DNA of 64,000 bases from Lepiota brunneoincarnata (lineage: Eukaryota; Basidiomycota; Agaricomycetes; Agaricales; Agaricaceae), in contig JAEBUN010000009.1 of NCBI GenBank assembly GCA_023014365.1, positions 620,001-684,000 of the forward strand. The letters are read 5' to 3'. The notes under the pieces are model-generated. The model did not search any database and was not told the origin of the DNA. It saw only the letters and a program-made list of their open reading frames with translations. The translations under genes were made by a program, and so were the position numbers. Positions 1 to 12,400 of the stretch are shown piece after piece. The stretch's first letter is position 1; every line of letters starts with the position of its first letter.

Positions 1-1373
1 TCGTGTTCGAGTGGTTGTACCGAGCAGAGTGTACCCAGATTAAGGTCGGGGTCTTGGTACCACCCAGGTTAATTCACATACTCCCAAGTCGAAAAACATT
101 TTTTTAACAGCTCCCAGTGCCGCGAAATAATGTCGGCTAGGCATACCAATATTTGTAGCCATATAGCAGTCGCATACGCGTTTCCGGGTAGAATGGCTAA
201 AATGTGTGCGGCATTAGTGCCCCGGTGAATATTCTTGAGCAACTGCTGAACGTGTAGTCCCCAACTTATCACAAGCCTTCATAACCACTCGGTGGATACG
301 AAGGCGTCATCAAAACCCGGCTGTAAGGATTATGAAAACATACTTGGTGCCATTGACCCTGCTCCCGCCCACTATGGACGAGTTTCATGGCGACTGATCT
401 CGAACCGTTCAAATTTTCACTTTTAAGTTTACTGGTGCATGGGATTTGGGCGGCTGTGGAGGGTGTCGGGGTCCAGACATATTCTTCAGTAAAGGCAGCA
501 GTTTTGTGGGGCAGCATATATGCTTCGTAGACAGCCATTTTGGTGCCGTGTTTTGATGGTACAATGAAGCCATATAAGAAGTCTGGCACAGAGCACGGGC
601 TCGGGCTTGAATTCAATTGTCTTGCCGAGGTCCTTTGCAACTCTCAGCGCACATGCTGTGTGTTAGTAGTAAGCTTCGCTGGGGGACTAGGGAACTACCG
701 CAGTATAGATGAAACGGTCCTCACAATTTTCAATGCATATCCATAGTGTAGATGGCTATCTAATAATTACTGACTAAGCCAAGTCGGTGCTACGGACGGT
801 CAAGACCCCGACCGGTACACACCTCTACCGGTCTCCCACTAATGAGCAAAATAATTATCAGCAGGGTTTCCATCGAAAACCGGGGTTGCTGAATAGTATA
901 GAACGCACGGCACATTATTGGGATCGAAATCAGAAAATAATGATTGATACGGTGCGACTGGTGGGTTTACATCGCCTGGACGACTTTCTCCATTTCCCAA
1001 TGGCGAACCCACAGCCATGGTAAAGAGCCCCAATGTCGAAGATCTCCAATATAATTCATCACGCGGATTCGAAGCCTGGGACAGGGGTCCTCTCACTGTG
1101 GCTTCTCGAACCTCGGGGTGAGAGCAGGAGACCTAAGCCAGATCCAACTATACCAGGTGGAGATAACTATCACTAGCCTAGGACACTAAGCCTGAGGGAT
1201 AGAAAACCCGTGCTGGTGGGCTCGTGGAGAGTTAGCTGGAAGGCACGTGATATGATGCATAACGTGTCCTGATGGCGTCGTGCAGGTCGACTACCGCGAG
1301 CTTGGCCAGCCTCAGCCCTCATTGCTTCATCCTTGTCGTACATTCAGTTGAACAACTATCTCCTTTACAAATA
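1..1373. other. left-edge stretch without a recognised gene
   Basis: I found no protein family, RNA gene or repeat here. Short open frames exist on the minus strand (a 123-residue one at 269-640 and an 85-residue one at 839-1096) and on the plus strand (787-1023). None carries a motif I know, and they cannot be joined convincingly by introns. It may hold the leader of the SNARE gene that starts at 1374 and the remains of an unknown gene. Confidence 0.4.
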
Positions 1374-2381
1374 ATGAATTCCTTGTATACCTCTGGTGTA
1401 CGGCAAACAACCTCCCTTCAGTCCGACCTGGAGCGACTACGAAATGGCGACACTTCAGCCTCCCTGCTTGGTACGTTCGCCTCTCCGTTACCCAAGTACC
1501 CGCTTTTCTGACCATTTCCACTGTTAGGGCAGATATCTGCTTCACTGGCTGCAATGAGCCGGACGATAGATGACTATGACGCCATGGCAAAACGGGAGAT
1601 GATCAAGGCTAAGCAAGAGAAAGCTCAAATGTATGTGAGGAGCTTCCCTGGCTCATCGTAGATCCGACTCTCATGAACAACCCCTCGTGACCCTAGGCGT
1701 GTACAAAAATTCCGCTCTGACTACCTGGAATTCCGAAGCCAATTCGAGAAACTCAAGGCAGACGCCCTCGACCAGGTTCGTGGCGTGGAATCCCTCTGAT
1801 TAGTGACAAAGCTAACCAGTCCCCTTCTCCATGGTTGCCCTATCCAGCAAACAGCTTCTCAACGAGCCGAACTTATCTCCGCCTCCGCTACAGAAAACTC
1901 CCCTTCAGACACAAGACGCCGCTTCCTAACAACCGCCCCTCCTCCACAATCCACACTCCATCCTGGTCTCCGCCCCTCGAACCAATCAGACACCGTATCC
2001 GAATCTCCATTCCGCTCAGCATCCCCCTATGGTGACTACAGCCGGGAATTCCGCGCTCTGGATGAACACAGCTTCATTCAGAACACAGAAAGTCGACTTG
2101 ATGAATTTCTTGCGCAGGGCAGAGAGGTGCTGGACAATCTGGTGGATCAAAGAAAAATATTAAAAGGGACGCATAAGCGACTCCTGGATACTGCTAATAA
2201 ACTGGGGTTGAGCCGACAGGTCATTGGGTGGATCGAACGGCGGAGGTACGTGCATTCGGGAATTTTGTCTAGCAAACGTGTTGACTCTTGAGGTCTCAGT
2301 ACACAAGACATGTACATCTTTATCGGGGGCGCCATATTTACTTTCTTCTGTTTCTATTTAATATGGCATTATTTGGGTTAA
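1374..2381 (+). CDS. BOS1: Bos1/GOSR2-type Golgi v-SNARE
   Basis: A tail-anchored Qb SNARE (membrin/GOSR2, yeast Bos1) that pairs with Sed5, Bet1 and Sec22 for ER-to-Golgi vesicle fusion. The start at 1374 opens with MNSLYTSGVRQT, the family N-terminus. I join about five exons; the introns begin near 1471, 1621, 1775 and 2246. The last joins give VLDNLVDQRKILKG, then LGLSRQVIGWIERRSTQDMY, which is the membrin SNARE helix, followed by a hydrophobic anchor (FIGGAIFTFFCFYLIWHYLG) and a stop at 2381. The middle has a Ser/Pro-rich linker of about 60 residues, longer than in animals. The family call rests on the diagnostic C-terminal third. Exon borders in the first half are less sure. Both ends are present, so the gene looks intact. 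Confidence 0.9.
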
Positions 2382-5300
2382 CAGGTGTCCAGTATTTCAG
2401 GTTCTGCTATTTGATTTCCCCGACTCGATCTACCACTTGTGAGAGTGAATATTCGTCTGAGCGCTGAATGACCCTAGGTGTGTCTACAACTGTCTTATGG
2501 GCTATATCTCCGGGACATCGCCTCTGAAAGTTCAGGATACCCCCAGGCTGCCAGTCCCCTTGTATCTAGACGAATAGTGAGATTCACTGTTCCTAATCCT
2601 CAAGGTTCAGACGCATGAAACAAGCAAAAAAATGTTGACGAGAAATACAAGAAGATACGCTCTCGGGTCGGGGTAGCCAAAATCAGTACTCACAGCAAAT
2701 TATTGAAGCCTCTCAACAACGGTCACCCCAACCCACCTCCGACATAGCGAACCAGCTGCCATGGACGATACATCCGTACCAGAATGTACCACAGAGTCAT
2801 GAAGCAGGAGAACCTGGACCATCGCATGACAACTACCAAAGCTTCATCCAATGCCTGTATGAATTACACCGAGAGCAGGACTCGGAAAGGTACCAAACAC
2901 GAAGAGGTCCGTAGCCGGTGGAGGAATTTGAATCTTACATTGATGCGGCGAAGAATACGACGATCAGGGACACGGGCGAGTTACTGATGATATTTCCCTA
3001 CAGGGCAATGCGAGCGTTCATGCACATGTCTTGCGGGCTCGAACAAGCACGGACACCGCCGACACGGAAAACTCACCAGTGAATCCTGCTGAACTATACA
3101 GCTTCTTGGATTCGCCCTCCTTGCCCTCCGAATAACGCACCTCTGGTAGTAGTGGGTCGAGAAACTCGTTCTCCGGCTCCCCGCAGAGAGCGCCTAGTCC
3201 AGTGGATGGCGTTCAGTGGAGTGTTTCGCGACAATACGGTGCGGTCAATGTGGTGAACACTAAACGCCAAACGAAGCAAGAAGAGGGCTTCCTTGGTGTA
3301 CTATAGAGTGTATCTTCAGCGAGAATTCAGCCAGTAAAAACCCACTTCACTTCCAGCGAAACGGCTCCACCGAGCTCCAGGAGCACCAGGCGCCTTATGA
3401 AACCAACTTACAGCCTCTCTCGAAAAGGAGCAAGTTCTGCAGTGCAAGAAGCACATCGTGCCATGCAGTTGTCAAATACAGAACGTCGGGACAAAGAAGG
3501 ATTGTTCCATGGCGACACCTTTGCTTGAACAACTATCAGCAAATTATATACACTGTGTATGCAACGATTTCATCCTGTGCCAGAACGCTGGTGGCCCCTT
3601 GAAGTCCTAGTTACTTTAATTGATCTGGTACATATGGTGGCTCGTGGTGGAGCCGCTAGCAGATTCAGTGAAACTTGTCGTCACTTCCAGAGAGAATTAG
3701 GCTCTCTGGGGCTTGCACACCCTACACCCCCACCCCCCCAAGTCAGCTTGAGAAACCAGCCTAGTCTTTTGCTACATCGTTCATCAATGCTCCTATTGCG
3801 TAATTCAACTCGTGATTGACTCTCGAGCATCCTAATTTATGCTCAATCATAGCCACCTTCCGGGGAAACGGGCTTCCCATGACTTTATATTTTTTTCATG
3901 CGTCTACTCTATCCTACAGGCCAGAAATATAACGACGAGGACGATAGGGTAAATGTCACCTCCGAATCGACGGTTTGTTCTTCTCTTATCGTGTTGAAGG
4001 GTGATTTGTGGCTCGCTTATTGTCACACCACTGACAGGTAGAGTTGACATCATCAGTCCAGAAAATAAGCTGAGAAGATGCGCCACATATGGTTCTTCGG
4101 CCCTCAGAAACGTTCGTACCTGCCACCCGGAAACGCCAGTTGTGCCAACCAGATTGGTGTCTGGTCCCGTAGAATGGTATATGTGGCGATCTAGGTTTTG
4201 GGGGGCCGGGTGGCAGCGAAGGGACACGTCCTCGAGGGTGGAGCGGGTGCAAGGTTCGTCACTGTCTTACAAGAAACCCCGTATTTCGATCATTATCTTG
4301 GACATGATTATCAGAGATTCCTCGCTAGATTCCTCTAGGTCGGGGCTCAGAATACGACAGTCAAATACGGAGAAGAGAAAAGAGTTTGGTCCTTTTGTGT
4401 ACGTTTCTGCTGTGGTCCAATGGACGATTCATGATCAACCACGGTTCAGCCCCGTCGCACCGAACGGGCGGAGTAGCCTGAACCTATAGCCCGACCCAAC
4501 AGCCCACTAAAGAAGGGTCCAAGACACCTTGAGGCCTTTTTCGTACTGAGTCATTTCAACGGTCGTGAGAGTAGGCGTAAAGGTTGGTGGCCCCAAACCA
4601 TGCTCCACGGAAGCACTATCTCCCGAGTGGTGAGGAGCGGCAACTGGAGAGTGTTCTCGCGACGTTCTGTGTTCGACATGTCTGGGGATTAGAGTGCGCA
4701 GTAGAAGTCCAAACCGTAGAGACATCGTTATACCAATCGGAATCAGATTACAGTGAGATAAATCGTGTCATGGGACGTCCAGTGGACACATGGGATGTTG
4801 CGGAGTGATGGACAAACCTGAGCCACGACCCAAGGTAGGAAGGTAACGCGTTCAAGGCTCGCTTCTCAGCCTCTACTATCTGACTTCCCTGGCAGGACAG
4901 TGCATTCTAGCAGTATAAAGCTCCACGAGGACGCCGCGATGGGCAGAGAATACCTTTCCTTCCCCCAGTCGACTTTGAGGTCGGAAGGTCAAGGCGATAC
5001 CGTCTTTCCCTCATCCCGATGTCTGCCCCTGAGCCATCCTCTTCTTGTAGTTCAAATAACACACAGAATACCACGTCGGCGGGTATTAGCCAGTGCTGCT
5101 CGATGCAGTGATTTGGCATGTGGACTAGGAGCAGCTTTGGATCTGATTCTCCAGTTGTTTGCGAGGATCTCATGGTCCACTCTTGTCCTCCCATGTTGCA
5201 CTCGAACCTACCCCTCGATTCCGAGGTGTTGACAGAGAGCATTACCATGGGAATGGAGGAGGTGGACCATGATCAATCACTCCAACTTGGAGGACGGAGA

Positions 5301-6181
5301 CCGTGATGAACTCCATCTATATTGTCGTCTGTGTTTGATTGTCCAATAGGCACTATCACTTTTGGAATCCTGTGCTAAACTTGTGACTGAGAACTTTATG
5401 CCCTTGAGAATCCCATTTGCTGTTTGTTGTACGTGATCCCAGCCCATGTATCACGAGTCAACGATTACCCAGGGCGAAGACACCCAACACCACCCGAAGG
5501 CCCTGGAGTTATCATGCCCATCGATTGCAAAGCCCGTCATCGGCACAGCAAGACACTTGGAATTCGAAAGATGGAGTTTAATCGCAGAAATACCCCGCGA
5601 TTCCCAACGAACTTCGCCCTGGAAAAGTTGCACACAATCCGGATTTACAGAACACAGCCTCTCCAATCGGATTGAGACCGGGCAGAACATATCTGTCTTG
5701 CTGATGATACGTTCGAGAGAGCATATACTGGTGTTTTCCTGGATTGGCACTATGCAGAAGTTCGGTTGACAGCACGGACTCGAGACACTGGCAAGGTTCT
5801 TGGAATACCCCATCCTCGGTTTTGGTCGTATATCATACACGGTACGGGAGATGCTGTACACCAGCAACGCATGCACGGCCAGAGGACCATCGTGGACGAC
5901 TTCGGGAGAATGGCTGCTTGAACAACGGGAGCACCTACGGCGACTGTAGTAGCAAGTGAGGCCATCAGAGGGAACGCACGTCCTCCTGTGTGGCCGTAGC
6001 CCCCCAGGAGGAGCCGCAAAGCGTGGTGTGTAAAGAGATGAACAAGAGCGTATGTTACTGCAAACTGAGGGCGTGGTTCGCATGGCTGGCAGTGATCTGC
6101 GCTCAGAGGCAAAAAGGCAACTTGTGCTATCTGGGGGTGCACTCGCTGGGAGTTCATATTTTGCGGTTTGGTTGTGATCAA
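2382..6181. other. gene-poor stretch with coding-like fragments
   Basis: No complete gene could be built over 3.8 kb, while the rest of the window averages a gene every 2-3 kb. On the plus strand, stretches near 2700-3080, 3080-3120, 3150-3290 and 3330-3530 read like Ser/Pro-rich coding sequence, but they sit in different frames with no workable introns between them. Another open stretch at 5676-5921 (81 codons, no start codon) also looks coding. A 162-codon frame at 4001-4489 has no recognised motif. The simplest reading is one or more decayed genes or an old mobile-element remnant. I saw no terminal repeats, reverse transcriptase or transposase motif. Confidence 0.35.
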
Positions 6182-7644
6182 CTAGCTGTCTATCACAGGC
6201 GAATGCATGAGCTTCTCTCCACTGTTAGTGCCTATTATGTTGACTTTCAATCCGACCCCAGCGGGTACGCAACCCTCTCCAAACGCCTTTTCCAACGCAA
6301 TCTTGGACTGGAACCCCGAACAATGCATGGGAAGAACATAGGTTGGTGCAGGACGGAGACTGTTGGACAAAAAGTCAACAGTACGAGGAATTCTGGGTCC
6401 AAACTCTGGGCCCGCAAGGTGGAGGCCGCCAATGATCTTTGTGGCAGAGTTTATGTATGCGCACCGATGCAGGAGTGTGTCATCAAGTGCTTACCATAAA
6501 AACAGGTCGTCGAAATACAGCCAGGGCATCCTTCACAACATTGACGATGCCTGCATGGGAACAGCTTTTTGCGGCTTCAAACCTGGCGCTTTGTGCAGTG
6601 GACGAAAAGGACACACTTACGCGCTGAATATGACAAGACCCTTTCCTTTGATATCAATGACTGCGTAACGCTCGTCCATGATATGCTATTTGATACCTTT
6701 GAGACAATCGCCTCACGACCGATATGGGGACGCACTGGCTCGTTTCTCCATCTGTCCTCCCCCCCTTCCTTTTCTTGCACCCACCGCCTACCACCCAGGA
6801 TACCAGTTTCCCAGTCAGTCACACGCGGAATTTCCCCGCTCACCCATACGGTTCCTCCAGCGACTTGGTGTCCTTCTACATGTGCCTCCACCACCCCCCC
6901 TGCTTCTTCGATCTCCTTAAAGGTCGGATCGCGAGGCAAGGCGCACATTACCTTGTCATAATTGGGTCCAGGCGCAATACCCCGCGCGATCGGGCGGTCT
7001 GGGTGAATGTCTATGACGCATTTCTCCGCCTGCCAGTCGCCGAGACCCTGAATGTGTTCCTTTCTCAGCTTCAGAAACGAGAGAAGCCCGCCTGTATGGT
7101 CGCTGTGCCAGTGGGAGGTTATTACCCTTGTTATCTTGTCGGCTGATATCTTCATTCCCCGCATATTGCGAACAAGGGAGAGGGAATCGGGCCCAGTATC
7201 GAACAAGGTAGAAAAGGCCCGGGTTCTCTCGCCCTCGGCTACCTCTGTTTCCTGGATACATTGGCGCCGGTGTGACTATGGGCAACTCTTCACATACTGG
7301 TAGAGATTGCCTACAATAAGTGCAGAGAATCCATGTGCCCCTGTTGTGCGCGGTGTCAATACCTTGGTCCTTCCTATAAGGTGGGGAGAAACTTGCCGCA
7401 ACAAAAGTTATCAAAGTTCAAAACGGGAACGCCCAAGACCCCATCCGGTGCCGATTCCAATTGTATGTGCTGGGGCAGTTCATGCGTAAAGCCTGGTGGA
7501 AGCTTCGTCATCCTTTACTTTCATTTAATGGTGGCCTCAGTAGGAGCCTCAAAAGACAGACCATTCGACGCAGTTGTCAACGAGAAAGGTGATAACAATA
7601 TTGTCGGCTTGGCGGAGTTGATCCGTTGTCGGGTTAGGACCCAT
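6182..7644 (-). CDS. metallo-beta-lactamase-fold hydrolase
   Basis: An MBL-superfamily protein of the type often labelled methyl-aminobenzene-phosphate synthase-like; the substrate is unknown. Seven exons join in frame. In order they give FLVDNCVEWMTKLPPGFTHE, FDNFCCGAHGFSALI, TLFDTGPD, the metal-binding SHWHSDHTGG, then IMDERYAVIDIKGKG, FSACSHAGIVNVV and IIGGLHLAGPEFG, and VLPMHCSGF near the end. All expected metal ligands (HxHxDH, the CSHAG His and the MHCSGF His) are kept. I place the start at 7644 (MGPNPTTDQ), the first in-frame ATG. About 40 open codons lie upstream without an ATG, so the true N-terminus could be longer. Introns are at 7513-7561, 7341-7396, 7252-7314, near 6680 and 6610, and near 6440. 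The one at 7341-7396 has a GC donor. The gene looks complete and functional. Confidence 0.85.
7341..7396 (-). other. GC-AG intron in the MBL gene
   Basis: On the minus strand the donor reads G|GCAAGT and the acceptor ACAACAG. Removing these 56 nt joins FDNFCCG to AHGFSALI, the conserved core of this MBL group. No GT donor nearby restores that join. Confidence 0.75.
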
Positions 7645-7912
7645 GTATGTCAGCGCAGCAGAGGGTTTCAGGTTGAGTGTAGCATCAGTGATGTGATGAT
7701 CAGGTCGTTTGACAGATCTCACGCTTGGCTTTCTGGATACAAGACCCTGTCCTGAGAATACATTGTGGGTAAATTACTCAACACAGTGATCAATAATGCA
7801 ACCTCCAAAGCAGTCCACTGCCAAATAAAAAGAAATCCAAAGATCTATCTACGTTTATCGCCTGTAGACGGAGAATGCTCTGAGTAACCTTCAATGTATC
7901 AAATGCTGCTAC

Positions 7913-8973
7913 TTACGGCTGCATACCGCCATAGCCCATTGTAGCACCTGACTCCGCAAGTTTTCGTTGCCTGAACGCCTGCAGATGACAATCACGTCAG
8001 ATATACACAGCATGGAGGATCAGGGGAATGTGTCGCACCTTGCGGTACTTCGTGCGCTCATAAGTGACGAGACCAACGACGATGAGAGCAATCACTGAGA
8101 TACCCGCAAACACACCAAGACCAATGGGGAGAACAGACAGTGTCTTGCCTGGCATGTTGAACGAGCTTTGCGTGGCCTCAGCAGCAGCAGCCGATTCACT
8201 AGCGTTTGTTGTTGCAGCTGAAGTTATAGAAGGGGTGGTTTGGGGGGTGTTGTCAGCTACGGTAGTAGCTTGAGAAGTTGGTAGTGCTTGAGAGGTTGTC
8301 GGGAAAACAATACTGGGAGTACTTGAAGCGGAGCTCGATGTCGACACTGTCGCAGGGATGACGCTAGAGACACTCTGTATGACATTGTCTGAGGTTGCTT
8401 GTCAAAAGATGGAATAAAGCGCGCTTACATTAACTATGACCGGACCTGATGTTGATGTTGACGATGCAGATATCGTGCTTGACACGATGTTCGACAGAGC
8501 CGTAGAAGTGGACAACGACAGTGACGAAGAGAGGTTGCTAGAAGACACGCTCCCGGTTGTAATCGACAGAGAACTCGAGGTGGAGGTGGAGCCTGGTGGT
8601 ACGGACGTACTTATACTGCTGAATGTTGAACCAGGTAGGGAGGATGTCACTGAGGGGGATGCAGAGGTAGCGGTTGAATCCAGCTCTTGTTTGCATTCTG
8701 TAACTTCCCGAACATTTCCCCCTGGAAGGGGCGTCAGCGTGATAGTACATATCTTCGTCACCGGTCCATCGCGGCTGCATTTGTGGTTTAGCCTAAGCAA
8801 AGGTTCGTAGTAGAAGGAACGCACGTCATCTCAGTAGTCTTTGTGGTCAGCGTCATGGACCCATCCTGTTGACGGACGTACAGGGGAGAGGCATGGGCTG
8901 GGGTATTGACGAAGAGGAGAGCGCAGAAAATGGCAAGAAGAGCGATTGGAGTTGAGTGCTGGAAGGAAAGCAT
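7913..8973 (-). CDS. Ser/Thr-rich type I membrane protein
   Basis: The start at 8973 opens with a clear signal peptide (MLSFQHSTPIALLAIFCALL, cleaved about residue 29). A short Cys-containing stretch follows (TKICTITLTPLPGG), then a mucin-like Ser/Thr-rich segment of roughly 170 residues. A single membrane helix (LPIGLGVFAGISVIALIVVG) and a short basic tail ending MGYGGMQP complete it. The introns I use are about 8776-8825, one near 8360-8430 and one near 7980-8030. The last joins KYRK to AFRQRKLAESG. It is probably a heavily O-mannosylated plasma-membrane or wall-sensor-like protein. No catalytic domain is visible. Such proteins are common in basidiomycetes and mostly uncharacterised. It is on the same strand as its two neighbours, with about 270 nt to the MBL gene. 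Confidence 0.75.
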
Positions 8974-9430
8974 ATTGAAGCGGAATGATGCAAGGGCCTG
9001 TGCTTTCGTTGGACGTTGAGCCCCGTTCCAGCGGTTTCTCGACGACGAAGCCAGCGGTAGACGCGGCGGGGAATAGGGCCAAAAGATTGGAAGTGCCCTC
9101 GGGGCGGTGTCGTTTTGACGAAAGAAAGAAAAGAAAAAAGGTCAAAGAGGAAGAAGAAGGATGGGGAGGCCAGGGAGTAATCGTATTGCTATGTAACTCG
9201 CTTCGCCGACGCCCTTGCGACCGCGGAGGTGACGCCGGCGTTGATCGCCGAAAACCAGCCTTTTCAGACTCCGTTTCACGGCCGCCCAGCCGGCACCGGC
9301 GTTGACAACAATGCCTGCCAGATGCTCGACAACCATCCATCGCCGACATATAACCGACAAGGCAACGCATCCTAGGCCTGTCCAGGCCCCCAAGTATTCA
9401 TTTTCGTTGAGTTTACACGAGTTACAGCAA
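8974..9430. other. intergenic: leader of the mucin-like gene and 3' end of the ATPase gene
   Basis: The 457 nt between two minus-strand genes. The open frames here on both strands look like chance. A purine-rich stretch lies at about 9117-9165. I see no other feature. Confidence 0.5.
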
Positions 9431-12400
9431 CTATCGCATCCCGCCCTCAACTACCTTGTATGCCTTGTCCTCGCGCACTCGTCTCCTTCCCCGATGCCAC
9501 CACTGGATTACAGCTCCTACGATGTTGCTTACGCTCTGCACGCCCCACTGCTCGAACGCCATTGAAACCCCAATATTTCCTGCTGCTACAAATATGAGCG
9601 TCACTCTGGCTGCCATCGGAAATGCCATAAGCGTCAACAAGTTTCGAACACGTTCCGATGGCACCAACACCACCAACACATTGATGGCCGACAGAACAGT
9701 CATAGAAAACATCAGCCAGGCTGTATGATGCGTGTCAGAATTCTCGTCAGTGATGCTGGCTGCTTCCATATCACGCACCATTTGTCCACATAGATTTGCG
9801 GTATGGTGGCCCAATACTAAATACCGCAGCGACCAGGATATATTGGAAACAGGATATCAGGAAGAGCACTGTGTTCTCGTAGTTTGTCGACTCGAGTTGG
9901 TTGTCATCATCATGAGGATCGCGTTTTGGCGGAGACGAATACCTGCACACAGTCAACATTGTTCCCCTTATGGAGGTGGTCAAATCCAGATACCATGGTT
10001 GCGCTCGCACCCACAAGTATCCCCAAACTTGGAATCCGCTTGTAATAAAAATTTGCCCGATGATACTCGTCAGCACCTTTTTCGATACCAAACTCGCAGT
10101 AGGCCGTTTTGGGTGAATGCGCGGGTATGGTAGCGTGCGGGCCACTGAGCGAAGCACCATGAGCACGAATTAGTCGTAAGCATCATTCGATCCAACGCAC
10201 TGGTCACGGCAACTGGTATGATAATGAATAGGTCGATATAAAGAAACTAGTGATGTGAACAAAATGATCGGCAGCCCGACGGGCGAGTTGACTTACCTGG
10301 AAGTCGCCAAGTGAGGATGCGAAAGAATACAGTAGTGTCACCGACGTAAATTGAATCAAAGAGTACAGAGCCCTGCAGGTGCAAGAGTTAAAGCAGAAAT
10401 AAGCTGTGCTCAGGAACACCCACATATATTTGAAGCAGCTGAAGCTGGTAACGAGGGCTGCACGCCCCTCTTTGATAACTTCGATTACACACCCCACGTC
10501 TGGTATCGTCGTCGTGAACGGGGCGGCCACGCTAGCTTCCGCCTCTGAAAGTGAGATCCCAACGTCTGCGGCCTTCAAAGCTGCACAGTCATTGGCTCCA
10601 TCACCACACATAAGGACGGTGTAACCTAAACTTTGTAGTCTTTCGATAACCTCGTTCTTTTCGTCAGGCGACATGCGGGCAAAAATCTGCGTTTTCACTA
10701 GCATCTAACCAAGTGGACCAGGCTCAGGTCCGTGGTCGCAGAGAACTTTGGATGACTTACTCGCTGCAGCGTCTCCAGTGGTGCATAGTTGATCATCCAT
10801 CGAAAAACATTTCCAGTCACGACTAGCGAATAGTCTTGGTAGTTGTTAGCATCCAACTCGACCGTATGGTGAGGAGGTGGCGTCAATGGTTTGAGGGCGT
10901 ATGAATCAAGTTTCCATAGGGGATCATCCATACAAATCCACTCGAGTTGCGACGCGGGCTCGGACGCGTCGCCTAGGATAGGACATCAGTCTCACATATA
11001 GTAAAAGTAGAGCGAGGTGTAGATTCACCTCTAATAAAAGAGGGGGCGAATACGTGCGCAGACTGGTTGATCAAGCAACATTCCCGAGCGACGCTGACGG
11101 CTGTCAATGGGTTGTCGCCAGTGATCATCCTGCATGCCAGATGGGCTGCACGGAGTTGCTGTATAGCCGGAGCGGTTCCAGGTTTTAATCTATTCTCAAA
11201 AATGATCAGTCCAAGGAATCGCAATCCCGACTCGGCTTGATCCCTGAAATCCATGCCATCAGAACCATTGGAATAGATGGTGAGCTGAGTGGCCTTACCG
11301 CCTCATACGTTGTGCCTTGAGCCAAGATAATCCTTCAATGCTCTTCCCTGCTATAGCAATGACACGGTATCCCCGCTTTGTGTAATACGATAAGAGGTCA
11401 TCGTAGTCCTGAGGGACTAGACAGGATTCAGCTCAATTTGCAAAGGAAGAACACGAACGAGGCTTACACGAGTCCTTCTCGCATATGTCGATCATAACTT
11501 CGGGTGCACCTTTCACATAGATCTCCATACTGATACTCTTCAACCTCTTAACGATTACACTCATCCTCCTCAATGACGACACGAATTCGAAAGTCCGTAT
11601 CACGCCCAACTCAAGGAAGTGTGCATGCTACAACTCCATGAAATGCCGCTCTAACATCTCAAGGGACCAGAGACACACCTTTGATGTGCCCTTCAACGCG
11701 TCCTCCAACCTGAACTGCGCTGACCCAGGCGGTCTCACAACAGTCTGAACGAGGGCAGCCTGTTCAATTACTATCCCCTTTGATTTGATCGTACCTGTAC
11801 CGGCTACTCTCCCCTCCTCCAGTGTCCACTTCGTGAACCCGAACATCTTAGAATCCAGGGGGTCGCCGATAACCTCGCCATCCACAGTTTTTAATGAATG
11901 GCACGTCGCGAGCGCATGTAAGAATGAGGCCTTGGTGTTGCCAAGAGGCAAATCATGTACATCCTCGAGTAACTCCCCAAACCTCTGAAGGTTCCGTTCA
12001 AGTCCACGTACCCCAAGAATGTCCAGGTCATCTTCAGTTAAAGTACCAGTCTTGTCAAAACAGCACACATTGGTTTTTCCACCCACGTTAACCCTGCTCG
12101 GGGATATGCAATAAATCCCTTGCTTGCGAAGGCGAGCGATGGCGAAGCTGGTCCCGATGGACAGCGTTGCTGGTAGTGCCGGGGGGACGACAACAGTAAT
12201 AAGGTCTAGTGCTCGAATGACGATGGTGTGCAAAGGGACCTGAGGTTGATGTTACCGTACCTGTAAGTATATGTGTTTGGAAGGTCTTACCCCTAATCGA
12301 ACAAACTGCACGGCGCTGAAACAAAAGCCGACACCAGCAATGCACGCTAGAACGCCGATGAAGCGAATTGAATCCCGGTAGAACTTGAAGCCGATAGGCT

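Noticed and set aside
269..640. 123-codon minus-strand frame near the left edge
   Set aside because: No motif, no supporting exon neighbours, and it begins at a non-ATG codon; too weak to call a gene.
8436..8810. 124-codon acidic plus-strand frame
   Set aside because: It is the mirror of the Ser/Thr repeat codons of the minus-strand gene.
8831..9370. 179-codon minus-strand frame over the start of the mucin-like gene
   Set aside because: It overlaps the signal-peptide exon in another frame, with no motif; a chance frame.
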